This document shows positions 7,828 to 17,574 of a stretch of DNA of 64,000 nucleotides, in pieces. The notes below the pieces were generated by a model. The model was not told the DNA's origin. It saw only the letters and a list, made by a program, of their open reading frames with translations, and did no database searches. The translations under genes and the position numbers were made by a program. Position 1 is the stretch's first letter, and the number at the start of each line of letters is the position of its first letter. Source of the stretch: Pseudomonas pergaminensis (GTDB lineage: Bacteria > Pseudomonadota > Gammaproteobacteria > Pseudomonadales > Pseudomonadaceae); assembly GCF_024112395.2 (NCBI RefSeq), contig NZ_CP078013.2:4092001-4156000 (forward strand). The letters run 5' to 3'.

Positions 7828-8878
7828 ACGTCCTCGCTGATTTAATTGGCACAGGCAGGCGTGGTCGCAGAGGCTCGCCATCCAGGTACACGCAGTCCTT
7901 GCCATTGCGCTTGGCTGCGTAAAGGTTTCTGTCAGCACATTTGAGTACCGTCGACAGGTCGGCACCCGCCGAAAAGCGCGCCATGCCCGCACTGCATGTG
8001 TAGTGGTGCGGCGGCGCGACACTGCACCGGATTGCCTGCAGCAGGCACAGGGCAAACTCGCTGGCGACGTCTGGGTCATCCCCCACCACCAGGACGCCGA
8101 ACTCTTCGCCGCCGATTCGACCGAAGCTGTGGCTACCCTTTGTGGACTTCAGGCAAGCGGCCATGGCGCAAAGGATCTTGTCGCCAATGTCGTGACCGAA
8201 TTGGTCATTCTTCAACTTGAAACTGTCGATATCCAGCATCATGAAATGACCGCTTTGCCCTGTTTCGATCAGTTTTTCGAAATTTTCCATAAAGGCGCGC
8301 CGGTTCAATATGGAGGTCAAATAATCGGTTTCCGCCAATTCGCGAAACTCACTTTCAACCAACAACACAGAACGCAGGTTTTTCAAGTAAGAAAAGTTCA
8401 GGTTAAAACCGAGCAGCACTGAAGATACACAAAATATCAACAGATACATCTCCAGCCCACCCGGCAAGCCTGTTTCAATCACCGCCCACATTACCCACCA
8501 GATTAATAGCGCACTGAATAAGTAATCATGAACGCTCACAAACAGGATGGAACTACTGATCACCAATGCTACGGTCAGCGGCAGTGACAATATGCGCAAC
8601 TCGGGATTGGATCGAATAACATATGCGAAGCCGACCGACAGCACCACAATATAAACAACACCCAGTGCACGCCACATGAGAAAGTTAACGACAGCACGGT
8701 GCAACCTGTAAACCGCAAGCAACGTGAGTGTGCAGAGTGCAGCGTAAAAACCAAACACTTCCAGGGGATTAATCAACAGCACCGCCAACCACGCGACGAT
8801 GCCGATCAACTGCGCTTGCGCCACCGCGGGTGACAGCAACCGCTGCATCCTCGGTCTGAGCTTTAAACTGGCCGGCAT
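7817..8878 (-). CDS. Membrane-bound diguanylate cyclase (GGDEF domain)
   Basis: A 353-residue protein with about six hydrophobic helices in residues 22-160, resembling a MASE-type sensory membrane domain, followed by a GGDEF domain (about 180-335). The domain start DYLTSILNRRAF and the active-site loop GGEEF (residues 256-260) are intact, so it should make cyclic-di-GMP. The product-inhibition I-site RxxD, expected just upstream of GGEEF, is absent (KGSH there), so allosteric feedback is unlikely. A 64-residue protein is encoded immediately downstream with overlap. Base composition is lower in GC than the flanking metabolic genes, mainly over the membrane region. Confidence 0.92.
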   Translation of the reverse strand: MPASLKLRPRMQRLLSPAVAQAQLIGIVAWLAVLLINPLEVFGFYAALCTLTLLAVYRLHRAVVNFLMWRALGVVYIVVLSVGFAYVIRSNPELRILSLPLTVALVISSSILFVSVHDYLFSALLIWWVMWAVIETGLPGGLEMYLLIFCVSSVLLGFNLNFSYLKNLRSVLLVESEFRELAETDYLTSILNRRAFMENFEKLIETGQSGHFMMLDIDSFKLKNDQFGHDIGDKILCAMAACLKSTKGSHSFGRIGGEEFGVLVVGDDPDVASEFALCLLQAIRCSVAPPHHYTCSAGMARFSAGADLSTVLKCADRNLYAAKRNGKDCVYLDGEPLRPRLPVPIKSARTYED

Positions 8879-8904
8879 CCTGACACTCCCTGCGCATAAG
8901 CTGC

Positions 8905-9768
8905 CTAACTGTTGTGGATCTGGCTCAGTTCAACACTGTGCAGACCAGACGCAAACGTAAACGCCATGAACCTTCGCACCAGGCTAATAAACGGCGGCAG
9001 CACCTCCAGCTGGGTCTTGGAATGAATTTTGAAATAGCCCTTGTCGGCGCCCTCCTGTACCAGGCGGATCACATGGGTTTTGGACACGGAAAGCTGCTGT
9101 GCCAGCGCCAGGTAAGAAGACGATCTGAAACTTGCGCCATTGCTGCCCTGCCCGCAGGCGTCGTTATAAATAGCCAGCATCAGCATGTGGCCGCCGTCGC
9201 GCTTGACCAGCCAATAGCACTCAGGCAACAGCACATCAATTGCCAGCTTATTGTTCAGCAGCGTCGCATAGCCTTTGAAGTAGAGGGCCAGGAATGCCCG
9301 ATCATCCAGTTCGCGCAATTGCGTGAACACCGCTCGTTCAGGGCACATCACCGCCAACGGGTCGGTGATGGACGTCATCATCACCCTCACCTCTCGGCAC
9401 GCCTGCGTTGATGGCGTGAAGGTCCGGAAGCGGCTGTCTTCCGGATTCACCCTGACGTGCATGAAGCCCAGCGCCCTGAAGAGCAGGAAAATGGATTCGA
9501 GGCTGTTTCTCGAACAGAACCCCTGTGCAACGCAGAAGGCTTTGACTTCACACAACAACGGCATCGGCTTGGAAAAGTATTCGCTCAACAAGGCGAAAGA
9601 CACCATCAAACGGCTGTACTTAAGCGCACTTTTATAGAAAAACGGTCTTTTCGAATAGTTATCGAGCAACACCGCGTAGTGCGCCCGAATGCTCGATTCA
9701 AAATCCACATGCCGCTCAAATGCCTGCGCGGAATGATCGATTGCCAACTTCAACGACCTGACACACAT
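8905..9768 (-). CDS. Hypothetical protein with a C-terminal HTH-like segment, possible regulator
   Basis: A 287-residue protein with no family I can name. The segment SYLALAQQLSVSKTHVIRLV followed by EGADKGYFKI (about residues 222-252) has the spacing of a helix-turn-helix plus wing, similar to MarR/GntR-like domains. The N-terminal two thirds are helix-rich with no membrane segment or signal peptide. It lies 26 bp upstream of the diguanylate cyclase on the same strand, so the two may be cotranscribed. A role as a local regulator is inference from the HTH-like motif only. Confidence 0.7.
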   Translation of the reverse strand: MCVRSLKLAIDHSAQAFERHVDFESSIRAHYAVLLDNYSKRPFFYKSALKYSRLMVSFALLSEYFSKPMPLLCEVKAFCVAQGFCSRNSLESIFLLFRALGFMHVRVNPEDSRFRTFTPSTQACREVRVMMTSITDPLAVMCPERAVFTQLRELDDRAFLALYFKGYATLLNNKLAIDVLLPECYWLVKRDGGHMLMLAIYNDACGQGSNGASFRSSSYLALAQQLSVSKTHVIRLVQEGADKGYFKIHSKTQLEVLPPFISLVRRFMAFTFASGLHSVELSQIHNS

Positions 9769-10240
9769 GAGATAGAGCCCTGATCAAACAACTTCAATTC
9801 ACTGATCTTGGCCGCAGGTTCTCTGCGCCCAGGTCTCACAACAACTCACGTCGTAAACGCTGCCAGTGCTGGCGTTTTGCCCGTACGCAATGTATCGCGA
9901 TTACTCCACATGACATCATGGCTACCAAAATTGTTCCAAAATCTTCCTCACAATGACATCTATATGTCCATCCGCACTCTTGTGACATTTGCTTACATCT
10001 ATTCCCAACCCTACCAAATATGGTCTTAAGTGCCACCATATAAATACGCTAGGGTCTCGCAACTGCTCAACTAACAAGAAGATAGCGTGCAAACGCAGCG
10101 CCGTAATAAATAACTAACTCGTCGCCACCGATGCCTACATTTCGAGCGGATTAAACCCATGAAACTTTCGACGAAACTCGGCATTGAGGTGGTCAGTGCC
10201 ATTGATAAAAGCACAGTACTCGCCCGAATGAGAAACCGTC
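9769..10240. other. Gene-poor, lower-GC stretch with no convincing protein-coding gene
   Basis: This stretch is richer in A and T than its surroundings. It holds an imperfect inverted repeat TATGGT...ACCATA around 10020-10042 and several short reading frames without good start contexts. A 29-codon frame at 10159-10248 (starting MKLSTKLGIEVV) overlaps the start of the next small gene as ATGAATAG and could be a coupled leader, but I cannot support it as a gene. A promoter for the 62-residue gene, or a small RNA, could lie here. Confidence 0.4.
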
Positions 10241-10429
10241 ATGAATAGCTCGATCATCCTGTTTGCCGACACTATTGAAACCAAAATCAACCAAATCGTG
10301 GAAAACGCGCGCGTCTTGCAGCAACACGGGCATGAAGTCATGGCGGGCAACGTCATTGAACAAGCGCATGTCGTGCTGGCAGCGCTTGAGGTGCTGCGCC
10401 AGGAAGAGATCGACATTCGCGGCACTTAA
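10241..10429 (+). CDS. Small hypothetical protein, 62 aa
   Basis: A 62-residue acidic, helix-forming protein (MNSSIILFADTIETK...RQEEIDIRGT) with no signal peptide or cysteine pair. Heptad-like spacing of hydrophobic residues over INQIVENARVLQQHG and VVLAALEVLRQEEID suggests a helical hairpin. The codon use resembles real Pseudomonas genes. It stands alone upstream of the bestrophin-like gene. I do not recognise it. Confidence 0.5.
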   Translation: MNSSIILFADTIETKINQIVENARVLQQHGHEVMAGNVIEQAHVVLAALEVLRQEEIDIRGT

Positions 10430-10512
10430 ACGATTCAGGCGCCAGGCGAACCTTTGTCGTTAACCCGCGTCCGAGCTTAGGCACTGTTGCTTACCGCTCG
10501 CGAGGTTCTCGT

Positions 10513-11403
10513 TTGAAAGCCGCCATCATCAAAAAGTACCGCCTGATCATCAAGACCATGGGCTACGTGGGCTGGGCGCTATTCTGGCTGTTGTTGTGGG
10601 ACGTCGCCGTCACCGTGGACTTCATGCTGTTCCTCACCTACAAAATCAATCTGCCGCTGATGCCCCTGACCCTGCTGGGTTCGGCGCTGGTGGTGCTGAT
10701 CAGTTTTCGTAACAGCAGCGCCTACAACCGCTGGTGGGAAGCCCGTACCCTGTGGGGCGCGATGGTCAACAACTCGCGCAGTTTTGCGCGCCAGGTACTG
10801 ACCCTGCTGGATGATCCCGACGACGAAGTGAACCCGGTCAAGGCCACCCTGCTGCGCCGCCATGTGGCCTATGTGAATTGCCTGGCCGCGCACCTCAAGG
10901 GCCAACCGTGCCCCGAAGAAGTCCGCGCGTTTATCCCCGGCGATGAGTTTGCGCGTAACGGCGCCACCAACAACTTTGCCAACGATATCCTCACCGGTTC
11001 AGCGGCGTTGCTGGCACGGGAGTACAAGGTCGGTCACCTCGACAGCATTCGCCTGGCACGGCTGGAGTCGACCCTGGTGGATTTGTCCAACGCCCAGGGC
11101 GGCATGGAACGGATTGCCAACACCCCGCTGCCCTACCCCTACGTGTATTTCCCGCGCCTGTTTATCTCGCTGTTCTGCTTGATCGTACCGGTGGGCCTGG
11201 TGGAGTCCCTGGGTTGGTTCACCCCGCTGGCCTCGACGGTGGTGGGCTTCATGCTGCTGGCCATCGAGCGTATCGGCACCGACCTGCAAAGCCCGTTCAA
11301 CTCCAGCGAACACCAGATCCAGATGGACACCATCTGCGAAACCATCGAGAAAAACCTGCAGTCGATGCAGCGTGATGCGCTGGGTGGCGAGCGCATCGGT
11401 TAA
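10513..11403 (+). CDS. Bestrophin-like membrane channel (YneE/UPF0187 family)
   Basis: A 296-residue inner-membrane protein. The block SFRNSSAYNRWWEARTLWG just after the second membrane helix is the hallmark of bacterial bestrophin homologues, which form pentameric anion or cation channels. Hydrophobic helices are at about residues 17-35, 45-65, 205-225 and 230-250. The C-terminal IERIGTDLQSPF block is also typical. The start is a TTG at 10513 with GAGG seven bases upstream; the next in-frame ATG (10558) would remove part of the conserved N-terminus. It is transcribed alone. Confidence 0.9.
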   Translation: MKAAIIKKYRLIIKTMGYVGWALFWLLLWDVAVTVDFMLFLTYKINLPLMPLTLLGSALVVLISFRNSSAYNRWWEARTLWGAMVNNSRSFARQVLTLLDDPDDEVNPVKATLLRRHVAYVNCLAAHLKGQPCPEEVRAFIPGDEFARNGATNNFANDILTGSAALLAREYKVGHLDSIRLARLESTLVDLSNAQGGMERIANTPLPYPYVYFPRLFISLFCLIVPVGLVESLGWFTPLASTVVGFMLLAIERIGTDLQSPFNSSEHQIQMDTICETIEKNLQSMQRDALGGERIG

Positions 11404-11548
11404 ACCCTCCCTTCGGCCTCAAGTGCGTGCTCCCTCAGTCGATATACAGGGAGTACGCATGGGCCACACCCCTCTCATAACAACACATGCGACGCTCGAC
11501 GCTACTGTTTTCTCCTTGCCAAAATTATAAATACCCGCGGGTGAAGTC

Positions 11549-13492
11549 ATGAATATCAAGCAAAAGCTGACCTGGGCATTTGCGGCCATCGCGTGCGTGC
11601 CGGTTATCCTGGTGGCCGTGCTGGTCGTGTTGAATCTGCGCGAGGGGGCCCAGGCCAATTTCCTCGACAGCAGTGGCCGCGAGATCCGCCAGATCGACAA
11701 TGGCATGAAGCAGTTCTTCGATGGCATCAGCCAAAACGTCGACTATGTGGCCAAGGACCCGCGCGTTGTCGCGGCCAAGGACCTCAAGAGCTACGCCGGC
11801 GCCGACGCCGCACAAATCCCTCTCACGCCGACCAACACGGCGCTGCTGGAGATTTTCGACCAGTTCGCCAAAAGTCATCCGAGCACCGCCTACCTGTCCC
11901 TGGGCTTGAAGGACGGCGGCTACGCCAGTTGGCCCGACGATACCAAACTGAACAATTACGACCCGCGCGTCCGCCCCTGGTACCAGGCAGCCATCGCCGC
12001 GCCGGGTAAAACCGTGCGCACCGGCGCCTACTATTGGGCGCCGGACGATGTGACGCTGATCGGCACCGTACACACCGTCGCCGACGCCACCGGGAATATC
12101 CTCGGCGTGGTCGGCCTGGACGTGTCGCTCAAGCAACTCACCGAACTGGTGCGCAACATCAAGCTGGGCGACAGCGGCTACCTGATGCTGGTGGAAGGCA
12201 ACGGCAACGTGCTGGTCGACCCCAGCGATGCCAAGCACAACTTCAAGCCCCTGGCCGACCTGGGCCCCAACTACGCCGAACTGGCCAAGCGCGGCGACGG
12301 CGTAAGCCAGATCGACATCGATGGCGTGGCCTACATGGCCAACATGGTCAGCTCCAAAGACCTCGGCTGGCGCTTTATCGGCCTGATCAAGCGCGACGAA
12401 GTGATGGCCGGCGCCACCCGCCTCACCTGGTTGATCGCGGCCATTGCAGCAGTGTTGGCCCTGGTATTCGCGATTGTCGGCGCCAGCTTTGCCAGCGTCA
12501 TCGTGCGCCCGATCCGCGGCGTGGCCGACGGCCTGCAAGAAATCGCCGAAGGTGAAGGCGACCTGACGCGCCAGCTCAAGGTGCAAGGCAAGGACGAAAC
12601 CGCCAGCCTGGCCGGTTGGTTCAACCAGTTCCTGAGCATGATCGCCCAGTTGGTGCAGCGCATCGGCAACGCCTCGTCCGACCTGCAGACCGCCGCCGCC
12701 GACACCAGCGAAGTGGCCCACAACATGAACCAGGCTGCCGGCCGCCAGCGCGAAGCCGTGGAACTGGTGAGCACCGCGTTCAACGAAATGGTGGCCACCG
12801 CCAACGAAGTCGCACGCTCCTGCAGCGCCGCCGCCACCAGTGCCGACGAAGGCTACCGCGACGTGCACGACGGCCAGCAGCACATCGGTGAGGCCACCGG
12901 CAGCGTGCTCAAGCTCAGCGAAGACCTGCAACGCTCCACCCAGACCATGCAGCAACTGGAGCAGGACAGTAAAAACATCAACACCATCCTCGACACCATC
13001 CGCTCGATTGCCGAGCAGACCAACCTGTTGGCGCTCAACGCGGCGATCGAGGCCGCGCGCGCCGGCGACCAGGGCCGAGGCTTTGCGGTGGTCGCCGACG
13101 AAGTCCGCGCCCTCGCCCGCCGCACTGCGGACTCCACCGGCGAGATCGACAGCCTGCTCGGCAACCTCGCCCGCCGCACCCAGGAAGTGACCCAGCAGAT
13201 GCAAGGCAGCCTGTTGGTGTCTCACACCAGCGTGGAACGTATCCAACAGGCCCGCGACAGCTTCGACAAGATCCGCGGCTCGGTGGACTCGATCCGCGAC
13301 CAGAACACCCAGATCGCCACCGCCGCCGAAGAACAACACCAGGTGGCCGAAGAGATCAACCGGCACATCGCGCAGATCCATGCCGATGCACAACTGGTGG
13401 AAGGCTTCGCCCACTCGGCGCAGACCGGATCAGGGCGACTGACGGATATTTCGGGTCAGCTCAAGGGGTTGGTGGGGCGGTTCAAGTTCTAA
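11549..13492 (+). CDS. Methyl-accepting chemotaxis protein with a dCache ligand-binding domain
   Basis: A 647-residue chemoreceptor: an N-terminal membrane helix (about 8-28), a periplasmic dCache_1 domain (about 35-275), a second helix ([20 protein letters not shown], about 290-312), HAMP, and a cytoplasmic signalling domain whose hairpin tip reads [20 protein letters not shown]. In the sensor domain, [12 protein letters not shown] matches the RxWYxxA part of the amine/amino-acid-binding pattern, but the following YYWAPDD differs from the usual YxD, so ligand class is uncertain. No CheR-tethering pentapeptide ends the protein (it ends GRFKF). It is monocistronic. Confidence 0.95.
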   Translation: MNIKQKLTWAFAAIACVPVILVAVLVVLNLREGAQANFLDSSGREIRQIDNGMKQFFDGISQNVDYVAKDPRVVAAKDLKSYAGADAAQIPLTPTNTALLEIFDQFAKSHPSTAYLSLGLKDGGYASWPDDTKLNNYDPRVRPWYQAAIAAPGKTVRTGAYYWAPDDVTLIGTVHTVADATGNILGVVGLDVSLKQLTELVRNIKLGDSGYLMLVEGNGNVLVDPSDAKHNFKPLADLGPNYAELAKRGDGVSQIDIDGVAYMANMVSSKDLGWRFIGLIKRDEVMAGATRLTWLIAAIAAVLALVFAIVGASFASVIVRPIRGVADGLQEIAEGEGDLTRQLKVQGKDETASLAGWFNQFLSMIAQLVQRIGNASSDLQTAAADTSEVAHNMNQAAGRQREAVELVSTAFNEMVATANEVARSCSAAATSADEGYRDVHDGQQHIGEATGSVLKLSEDLQRSTQTMQQLEQDSKNINTILDTIRSIAEQTNLLALNAAIEAARAGDQGRGFAVVADEVRALARRTADSTGEIDSLLGNLARRTQEVTQQMQGSLLVSHTSVERIQQARDSFDKIRGSVDSIRDQNTQIATAAEEQHQVAEEINRHIAQIHADAQLVEGFAHSAQTGSGRLTDISGQLKGLVGRFKF

Positions 13493-13540
13493 CAGGCCGG
13501 CGAGTGCGCAGAGCAACAATTTACGGCGAGCGGGCTTGCT

Positions 13541-13672
13541 GTGGTGAGCGGGCTTGCCCCGCGCTGGGCTGCGAAGCAGCACCCTATAAATCCACCGAGT
13601 TAATCCAGATAGATCTCGGTGCCCGGATTGGGGCTGCTTCGCAGCCCAGCGCGGGGCAAGCCCGCTCACTAC
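13541..13672. repeat. REPIN-like inverted repeat (family with GTGGTGAGCGGGCTTGCCCC arms)
   Basis: The left arm runs GTGGTGAGCGGGCTTGCCCC then GCGCTGGGCTGCGAAGCAGC, and the right arm at 13630-13672 is its near-exact reverse complement. About 45 bp of unique sequence separates them. A partial extra copy (GCGAGCGGGCTTGCT) precedes it at about 13526. It fills most of the 347-bp gap between the chemoreceptor gene and gcd. The closest relative in this window is at 27119-27252. Confidence 0.88.
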
Positions 13673-13838
13673 ACGTTGCGTGCACCTTATAAGTATCACG
13701 TCAGATCCTGGGCGACATTTAGCCACACGCCATCATCGCAGCACCTGTAATAGTCTATTGCAGGACTATAATGTACTAACCAGTTACTTATCTTGCTAAA
13801 ATCGCGTCTTTGCCCTCTCACATTCGAGTCCTTTCGAC

Positions 13839-16247
13839 ATGAAACGAGCATCGCGCGCCGCTGGCGCCTCTAGATTATTACTGCTGGGCCTGGGCGTGAT
13901 CATCGCCCTGCTCGGCCTTGCGCTGGCCATTGGCGGCGTCAAACTGGTCAGCCTGGGAGGTTCCTGGTACTTCCTGATCGGCGGCGCGGTCATGGCGATT
14001 GCCGGGCTGTTGATTGCCGCTCGCAAGCCGGCGGGTGCCTGGCTGTTCGCGGCCTTCCTGGTCGGCACGGCCATCTGGGCGGTGGCGGATGTGGGCCTGG
14101 TGTTCTGGCCCTTGTTCTCCCGCGTGTTCATGTTCGCGGCCATCGGCATGGTGGTGGCACTGGTTTACCCATTGCTCGTCAATCGGCCTGCACGCGGCGC
14201 CTATGCCGTGGCGGCGGTATTGGCGGTGGGCGTGGCAGTGGCGGCAGGCAATATGTTCGTCGCTCACCCAAGCGTCGCACCGACCGGTGCCGGCCCTGGC
14301 ATCACGCCGGTGGCTGCAGCGGATGCGCAGAAAGACTGGGCGCACTACGGCAACACCGAAGGTGGCAGCCGCTTTGCCGCGCTGGACCAGATCAACCGTG
14401 ACACGGTCAACAAGCTCAAAGTGGCCTGGACCTATCACACCGGTGATGTAGCCATCAGCGACGGCAACGGTGCCGAAGACCAACTGACGCCCCTGCAGAT
14501 CGGCAACAAAGTGTTCATCTGCACGCCGCACAACAACCTGATCGCCCTGGACGCCGACACCGGCAAAGAGCTGTGGAAGAACGAGGTCAACGCCAAATCG
14601 GCGGTCTGGCAGCGTTGCCGTGGCATGGCCTACTTCGACGCCACCGCGCCAGTTGCCCAGCCGACCCAGCCCAACAGCTCGCCGATCATTGCCGCCAGCG
14701 TTCCCGCCGGTGCGCAGTGCCAGCGTCGCTTGCTGACCAACACCATCGATGCACGCCTGATCGCCGTGGACGCCGACACCGGCAAGTTCTGCGAAGACTT
14801 CGGCACCCATGGCCAGGTGGACCTGAAAGCCGGCCTGGGTAACGTGCCGGACAGCTACTACCAACTGTCCTCGGCACCGCTGATGGCCGGCACCACCGTG
14901 GTGGTGGGCGGCCGCGTGGCCGACAACGTCCAGACCGACATGCCCGGCGGCGTGATCCGTGGCTTCGACGTGATCACCGGCCAGATGCGCTGGGCTTTCG
15001 ACCCGGGCAACCCGGAAGACAAAAAAGCCCCGGCCGACGGCAGCACCTATGTGCGCAGCACCCCGAACAGCTGGGCGCCGATGTCCTATGACCCGCTGAT
15101 GAACACCGTGTTCTTGCCGATGGGCAGCTCGTCCACCGACATCTACGGCGTGGAACGCACCCAGCTCAACCACAAATACGGCGCGTCGGTATTGGCACTG
15201 GACGCCTCCACCGGTACCGAAAAGTGGGTGTACCAGACCGTCCACAATGACCTGTGGGACTTCGACCTGCCGATGCAGCCAAGCCTGATCGACTTCACCC
15301 CGCCAGGCAGCGACAAAGCCGTGCCTGCCGTGGTGATAGGCACCAAGGCCGGGCAGATCTACGTGCTCGACCGCGCCACCGGCAAGCCGCTCACCGACGT
15401 GCAGGAAGTCCCGGTCAAAGCTGCCAACATCCCTAACGAACCCTACTCGCCCACCCAGCCAAAATCGGTCGGCATGCCACAGATCGGCGCACAGACCCTG
15501 ACCGAATCGGACATGTGGGGCGCCACTCCCTACGATCAGCTGCTGTGCCGCATCGACTTCAAGGGCATGCGCTACGATGGCCTGTACACCGCGCCAGGCA
15601 CCGATAAATCCCTGAGTTTCCCGGGTTCGCTGGGTGGCATGAACTGGGGCAGCATTTCCACCGACCCGGTGCACGGCTTTATCTTCGTCAACGACATGCG
15701 CCTGGGCCTGTGGATCCAGATGATGCCGTCGCAGAACAAGGCCCAGGCCTCGTCCGGTGGCGAAGCGCTGAACACCGGCATGGGCGCCGTGCCGCTCAAG
15801 GGCACACCGTATGCCGTGAACAAGAACCGCTTCCTGTCGGTGGCCGGCATTCCGTGCCAGGCGCCACCGTTCGGCACCCTGACCGCGATCGACATGAAGA
15901 CGCAAAAGGTCGCCTGGCAAGTACCGGTCGGCACCGTTGAAGACACCGGCCCCCTGGGCATCCGCATGCACCTACCGATCAAGATCGGCCTGCCAACCCT
16001 CGGCGGCACCCTGTCGACCCAGGGCGGCCTGATCTTTATCGCCGGTACCCAGGACTTCTACCTGCGCGCGTTCAACAGCGGCACTGGTGATGAAATCTGG
16101 AAAGCCCGCCTGCCCGTCGGCAGCCAAGGCGGCCCGATGACCTACGTGTCGCCGAAAACCGGCAAGCAGTACATCGTCATCACCGCCGGCGGCGCACGCC
16201 AGTCCACCGACCGCGGCGACTACGTGATCGCCTACGCCCTGCCATAA
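13839..16247 (+). CDS. gcd: Membrane-bound PQQ-dependent glucose dehydrogenase
   Basis: An 802-residue quinoprotein that oxidises glucose to gluconolactone in the periplasm and passes electrons to ubiquinone. The first 140 residues form five membrane helices, as in E. coli and Pseudomonas Gcd; the rest is the eight-bladed PQQ propeller, beginning DWAHYGNTEGGSRFAALDQI. Family motifs seen include the WDFDLP block and GGMNWGSISTDP. PQQ must be supplied by pqq genes elsewhere. A strong hairpin terminator follows, then the oprB porin gene. The upstream TATAAT-like box near 13768 may be its -10 element. Confidence 0.96.
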   Translation: MKRASRAAGASRLLLLGLGVIIALLGLALAIGGVKLVSLGGSWYFLIGGAVMAIAGLLIAARKPAGAWLFAAFLVGTAIWAVADVGLVFWPLFSRVFMFAAIGMVVALVYPLLVNRPARGAYAVAAVLAVGVAVAAGNMFVAHPSVAPTGAGPGITPVAAADAQKDWAHYGNTEGGSRFAALDQINRDTVNKLKVAWTYHTGDVAISDGNGAEDQLTPLQIGNKVFICTPHNNLIALDADTGKELWKNEVNAKSAVWQRCRGMAYFDATAPVAQPTQPNSSPIIAASVPAGAQCQRRLLTNTIDARLIAVDADTGKFCEDFGTHGQVDLKAGLGNVPDSYYQLSSAPLMAGTTVVVGGRVADNVQTDMPGGVIRGFDVITGQMRWAFDPGNPEDKKAPADGSTYVRSTPNSWAPMSYDPLMNTVFLPMGSSSTDIYGVERTQLNHKYGASVLALDASTGTEKWVYQTVHNDLWDFDLPMQPSLIDFTPPGSDKAVPAVVIGTKAGQIYVLDRATGKPLTDVQEVPVKAANIPNEPYSPTQPKSVGMPQIGAQTLTESDMWGATPYDQLLCRIDFKGMRYDGLYTAPGTDKSLSFPGSLGGMNWGSISTDPVHGFIFVNDMRLGLWIQMMPSQNKAQASSGGEALNTGMGAVPLKGTPYAVNKNRFLSVAGIPCQAPPFGTLTAIDMKTQKVAWQVPVGTVEDTGPLGIRMHLPIKIGLPTLGGTLSTQGGLIFIAGTQDFYLRAFNSGTGDEIWKARLPVGSQGGPMTYVSPKTGKQYIVITAGGARQSTDRGDYVIAYALP

Positions 16248-16256
16248 CCCCCTCCA

Positions 16257-16288
16257 GGCGCGGTGCCCCTCGCACCGCGCCTTTTGCT
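16257..16288 (+). terminator. Rho-independent terminator-like hairpin after gcd
   Basis: GGCGCGGTGC (16257-16266) pairs perfectly with GCACCGCGCC (16272-16281) around a CCCTC loop, followed by TTTTGCTTT. It lies between gcd and oprB, so most gcd transcripts may end here, or it may attenuate expression into oprB. Confidence 0.75.
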
Positions 16289-16302
16289 TTGGAAGAACCC
16301 GC

Positions 16303-17568
16303 ATGACCCCCTCTTCTCATCTTTCCCTTGGGCGCCTGCTGCTCGGCCTGGCCCTGGGTGCCGCGCTGCCGGTGCAAGCCGATGACACCACCCTGACCGG
16401 CGACTGGGGCGGCCTGCGCCGTGAACTCGACGAGCAAGGCATCCGTTTCACCGGCGACTACAGCGGCGAAACCGCCTACAACGCCCACGGCGGCCAGCAC
16501 CGCTCGGCGCGTTACTCGCAAAACCTCAAGCTCGGTGTGCAGTTCGACCTGGGCAAGCTCTACGGCTTGACCCATGGCGACCGCATCCAGCTCACCGTCA
16601 ACGACCGTCGCGGCAACAGCGCCTCCGAGGACCTGGTGGGCAATCGCCTACCGATCCAGGAAAACTACGGCGGCCTCTATACCCGCCTCACCGAGTTGAG
16701 CTACGAACGCACGCTGTTCACCCCGGCGCTGAACGTCAAGCTCGGCTACATGGCCATGGGCAATGACCTTGGCGGCCTGGACAGCGGGATTTTGTGCAAC
16801 TTCATGAACGCCGGTTTCTGTGGGCACCCACTGAACATGTCCGGCGGCAGCGGCTGGACCAACTACCCCAACGCACGCCTGGGCGCACGAGTGAAATATG
16901 ACTTCGCGCCGTCTTGGCAGCTGCGCGTCGCCGCGTTCAACGTCGACCCGGACAGCAACGGCGACTCCAGCCGCGCCTGGCACTTGAGCCCCAAGCACAC
17001 CACCGGCACCGTGGTGCCCATCGAGCTGGTGTACAAGCACGCAGGCCGCCTGCCAGGGGAATACAAACTGGGCTATTACTACGACAGCTCCGACGTCAAA
17101 CGCATCGGCAACAACAAGGAGGTCAGCGGTCGCGGCGGTCACTACCTGCTGGTCGACCAGGCGGTGTGGGCGTCCGACGCATCCGCCGGCCGCGTGCTGC
17201 ATGCCTTCGGCCAATATTCGGCAGCCAGCGAAGCAGCCTCGCCGTTCAGCAAGTGGTATGGCGCGGGCGTGGTGCTGTACAAACCGTTCGAAGGCCGTCC
17301 GCGTGACACCCTGGCCCTGGGTTATGGCCGTGCCGTACCCAACCCGCGCAGCCGCGATGTGCAGGAACTGGCCGCCTTCAACGCCGGGACCGACTACCCC
17401 AACCTGAACAATGCCGAGCAGTTGATCGAACTCAGCTACGGCTACCAGGCCACCCCCTGGCTGACCCTGCGCCCGGATGTGCAATACATCATCGAGCCGG
17501 GCGCGTTTTCTGGCGAGAATATCGATAACGCGCTGGTGTTGGGCCTGCAGGTCAAGGCGGTGTTCTGA
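16303..17568 (+). CDS. oprB: OprB-type carbohydrate-selective outer-membrane porin
   Basis: A 421-residue protein with a signal peptide (cleaved after LPVQA, about residue 26) and the OprB opening DDTTLTGDWGGLRRELDEQG. The remainder is a 16-strand beta-barrel that ends LQVKAVF with the C-terminal phenylalanine required for outer-membrane assembly. OprB lets glucose and other sugars into the periplasm, so its place next to gcd fits a periplasmic glucose oxidation unit. A terminator-like hairpin separates the two genes, so oprB may also have its own promoter. Confidence 0.93.
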   Translation: MTPSSHLSLGRLLLGLALGAALPVQADDTTLTGDWGGLRRELDEQGIRFTGDYSGETAYNAHGGQHRSARYSQNLKLGVQFDLGKLYGLTHGDRIQLTVNDRRGNSASEDLVGNRLPIQENYGGLYTRLTELSYERTLFTPALNVKLGYMAMGNDLGGLDSGILCNFMNAGFCGHPLNMSGGSGWTNYPNARLGARVKYDFAPSWQLRVAAFNVDPDSNGDSSRAWHLSPKHTTGTVVPIELVYKHAGRLPGEYKLGYYYDSSDVKRIGNNKEVSGRGGHYLLVDQAVWASDASAGRVLHAFGQYSAASEAASPFSKWYGAGVVLYKPFEGRPRDTLALGYGRAVPNPRSRDVQELAAFNAGTDYPNLNNAEQLIELSYGYQATPWLTLRPDVQYIIEPGAFSGENIDNALVLGLQVKAVF

Positions 17569-17574
17569 AGCGGC

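Noticed and set aside
9808..10029. 73-codon plus-strand frame in the gap after the HTH-like gene
   Set aside because: Poor start context, no coding-like composition and no recognisable product.
11525..13414. 629-codon minus-strand frame across the chemoreceptor gene
   Set aside because: Composition is rich in His, Gly and Val as expected for the complement of a GC-rich gene; the plus-strand chemoreceptor has every domain.
13878..15971. 697-codon minus-strand frame across gcd
   Set aside because: gcd is certain on the plus strand; the antisense frame shows no known domain.
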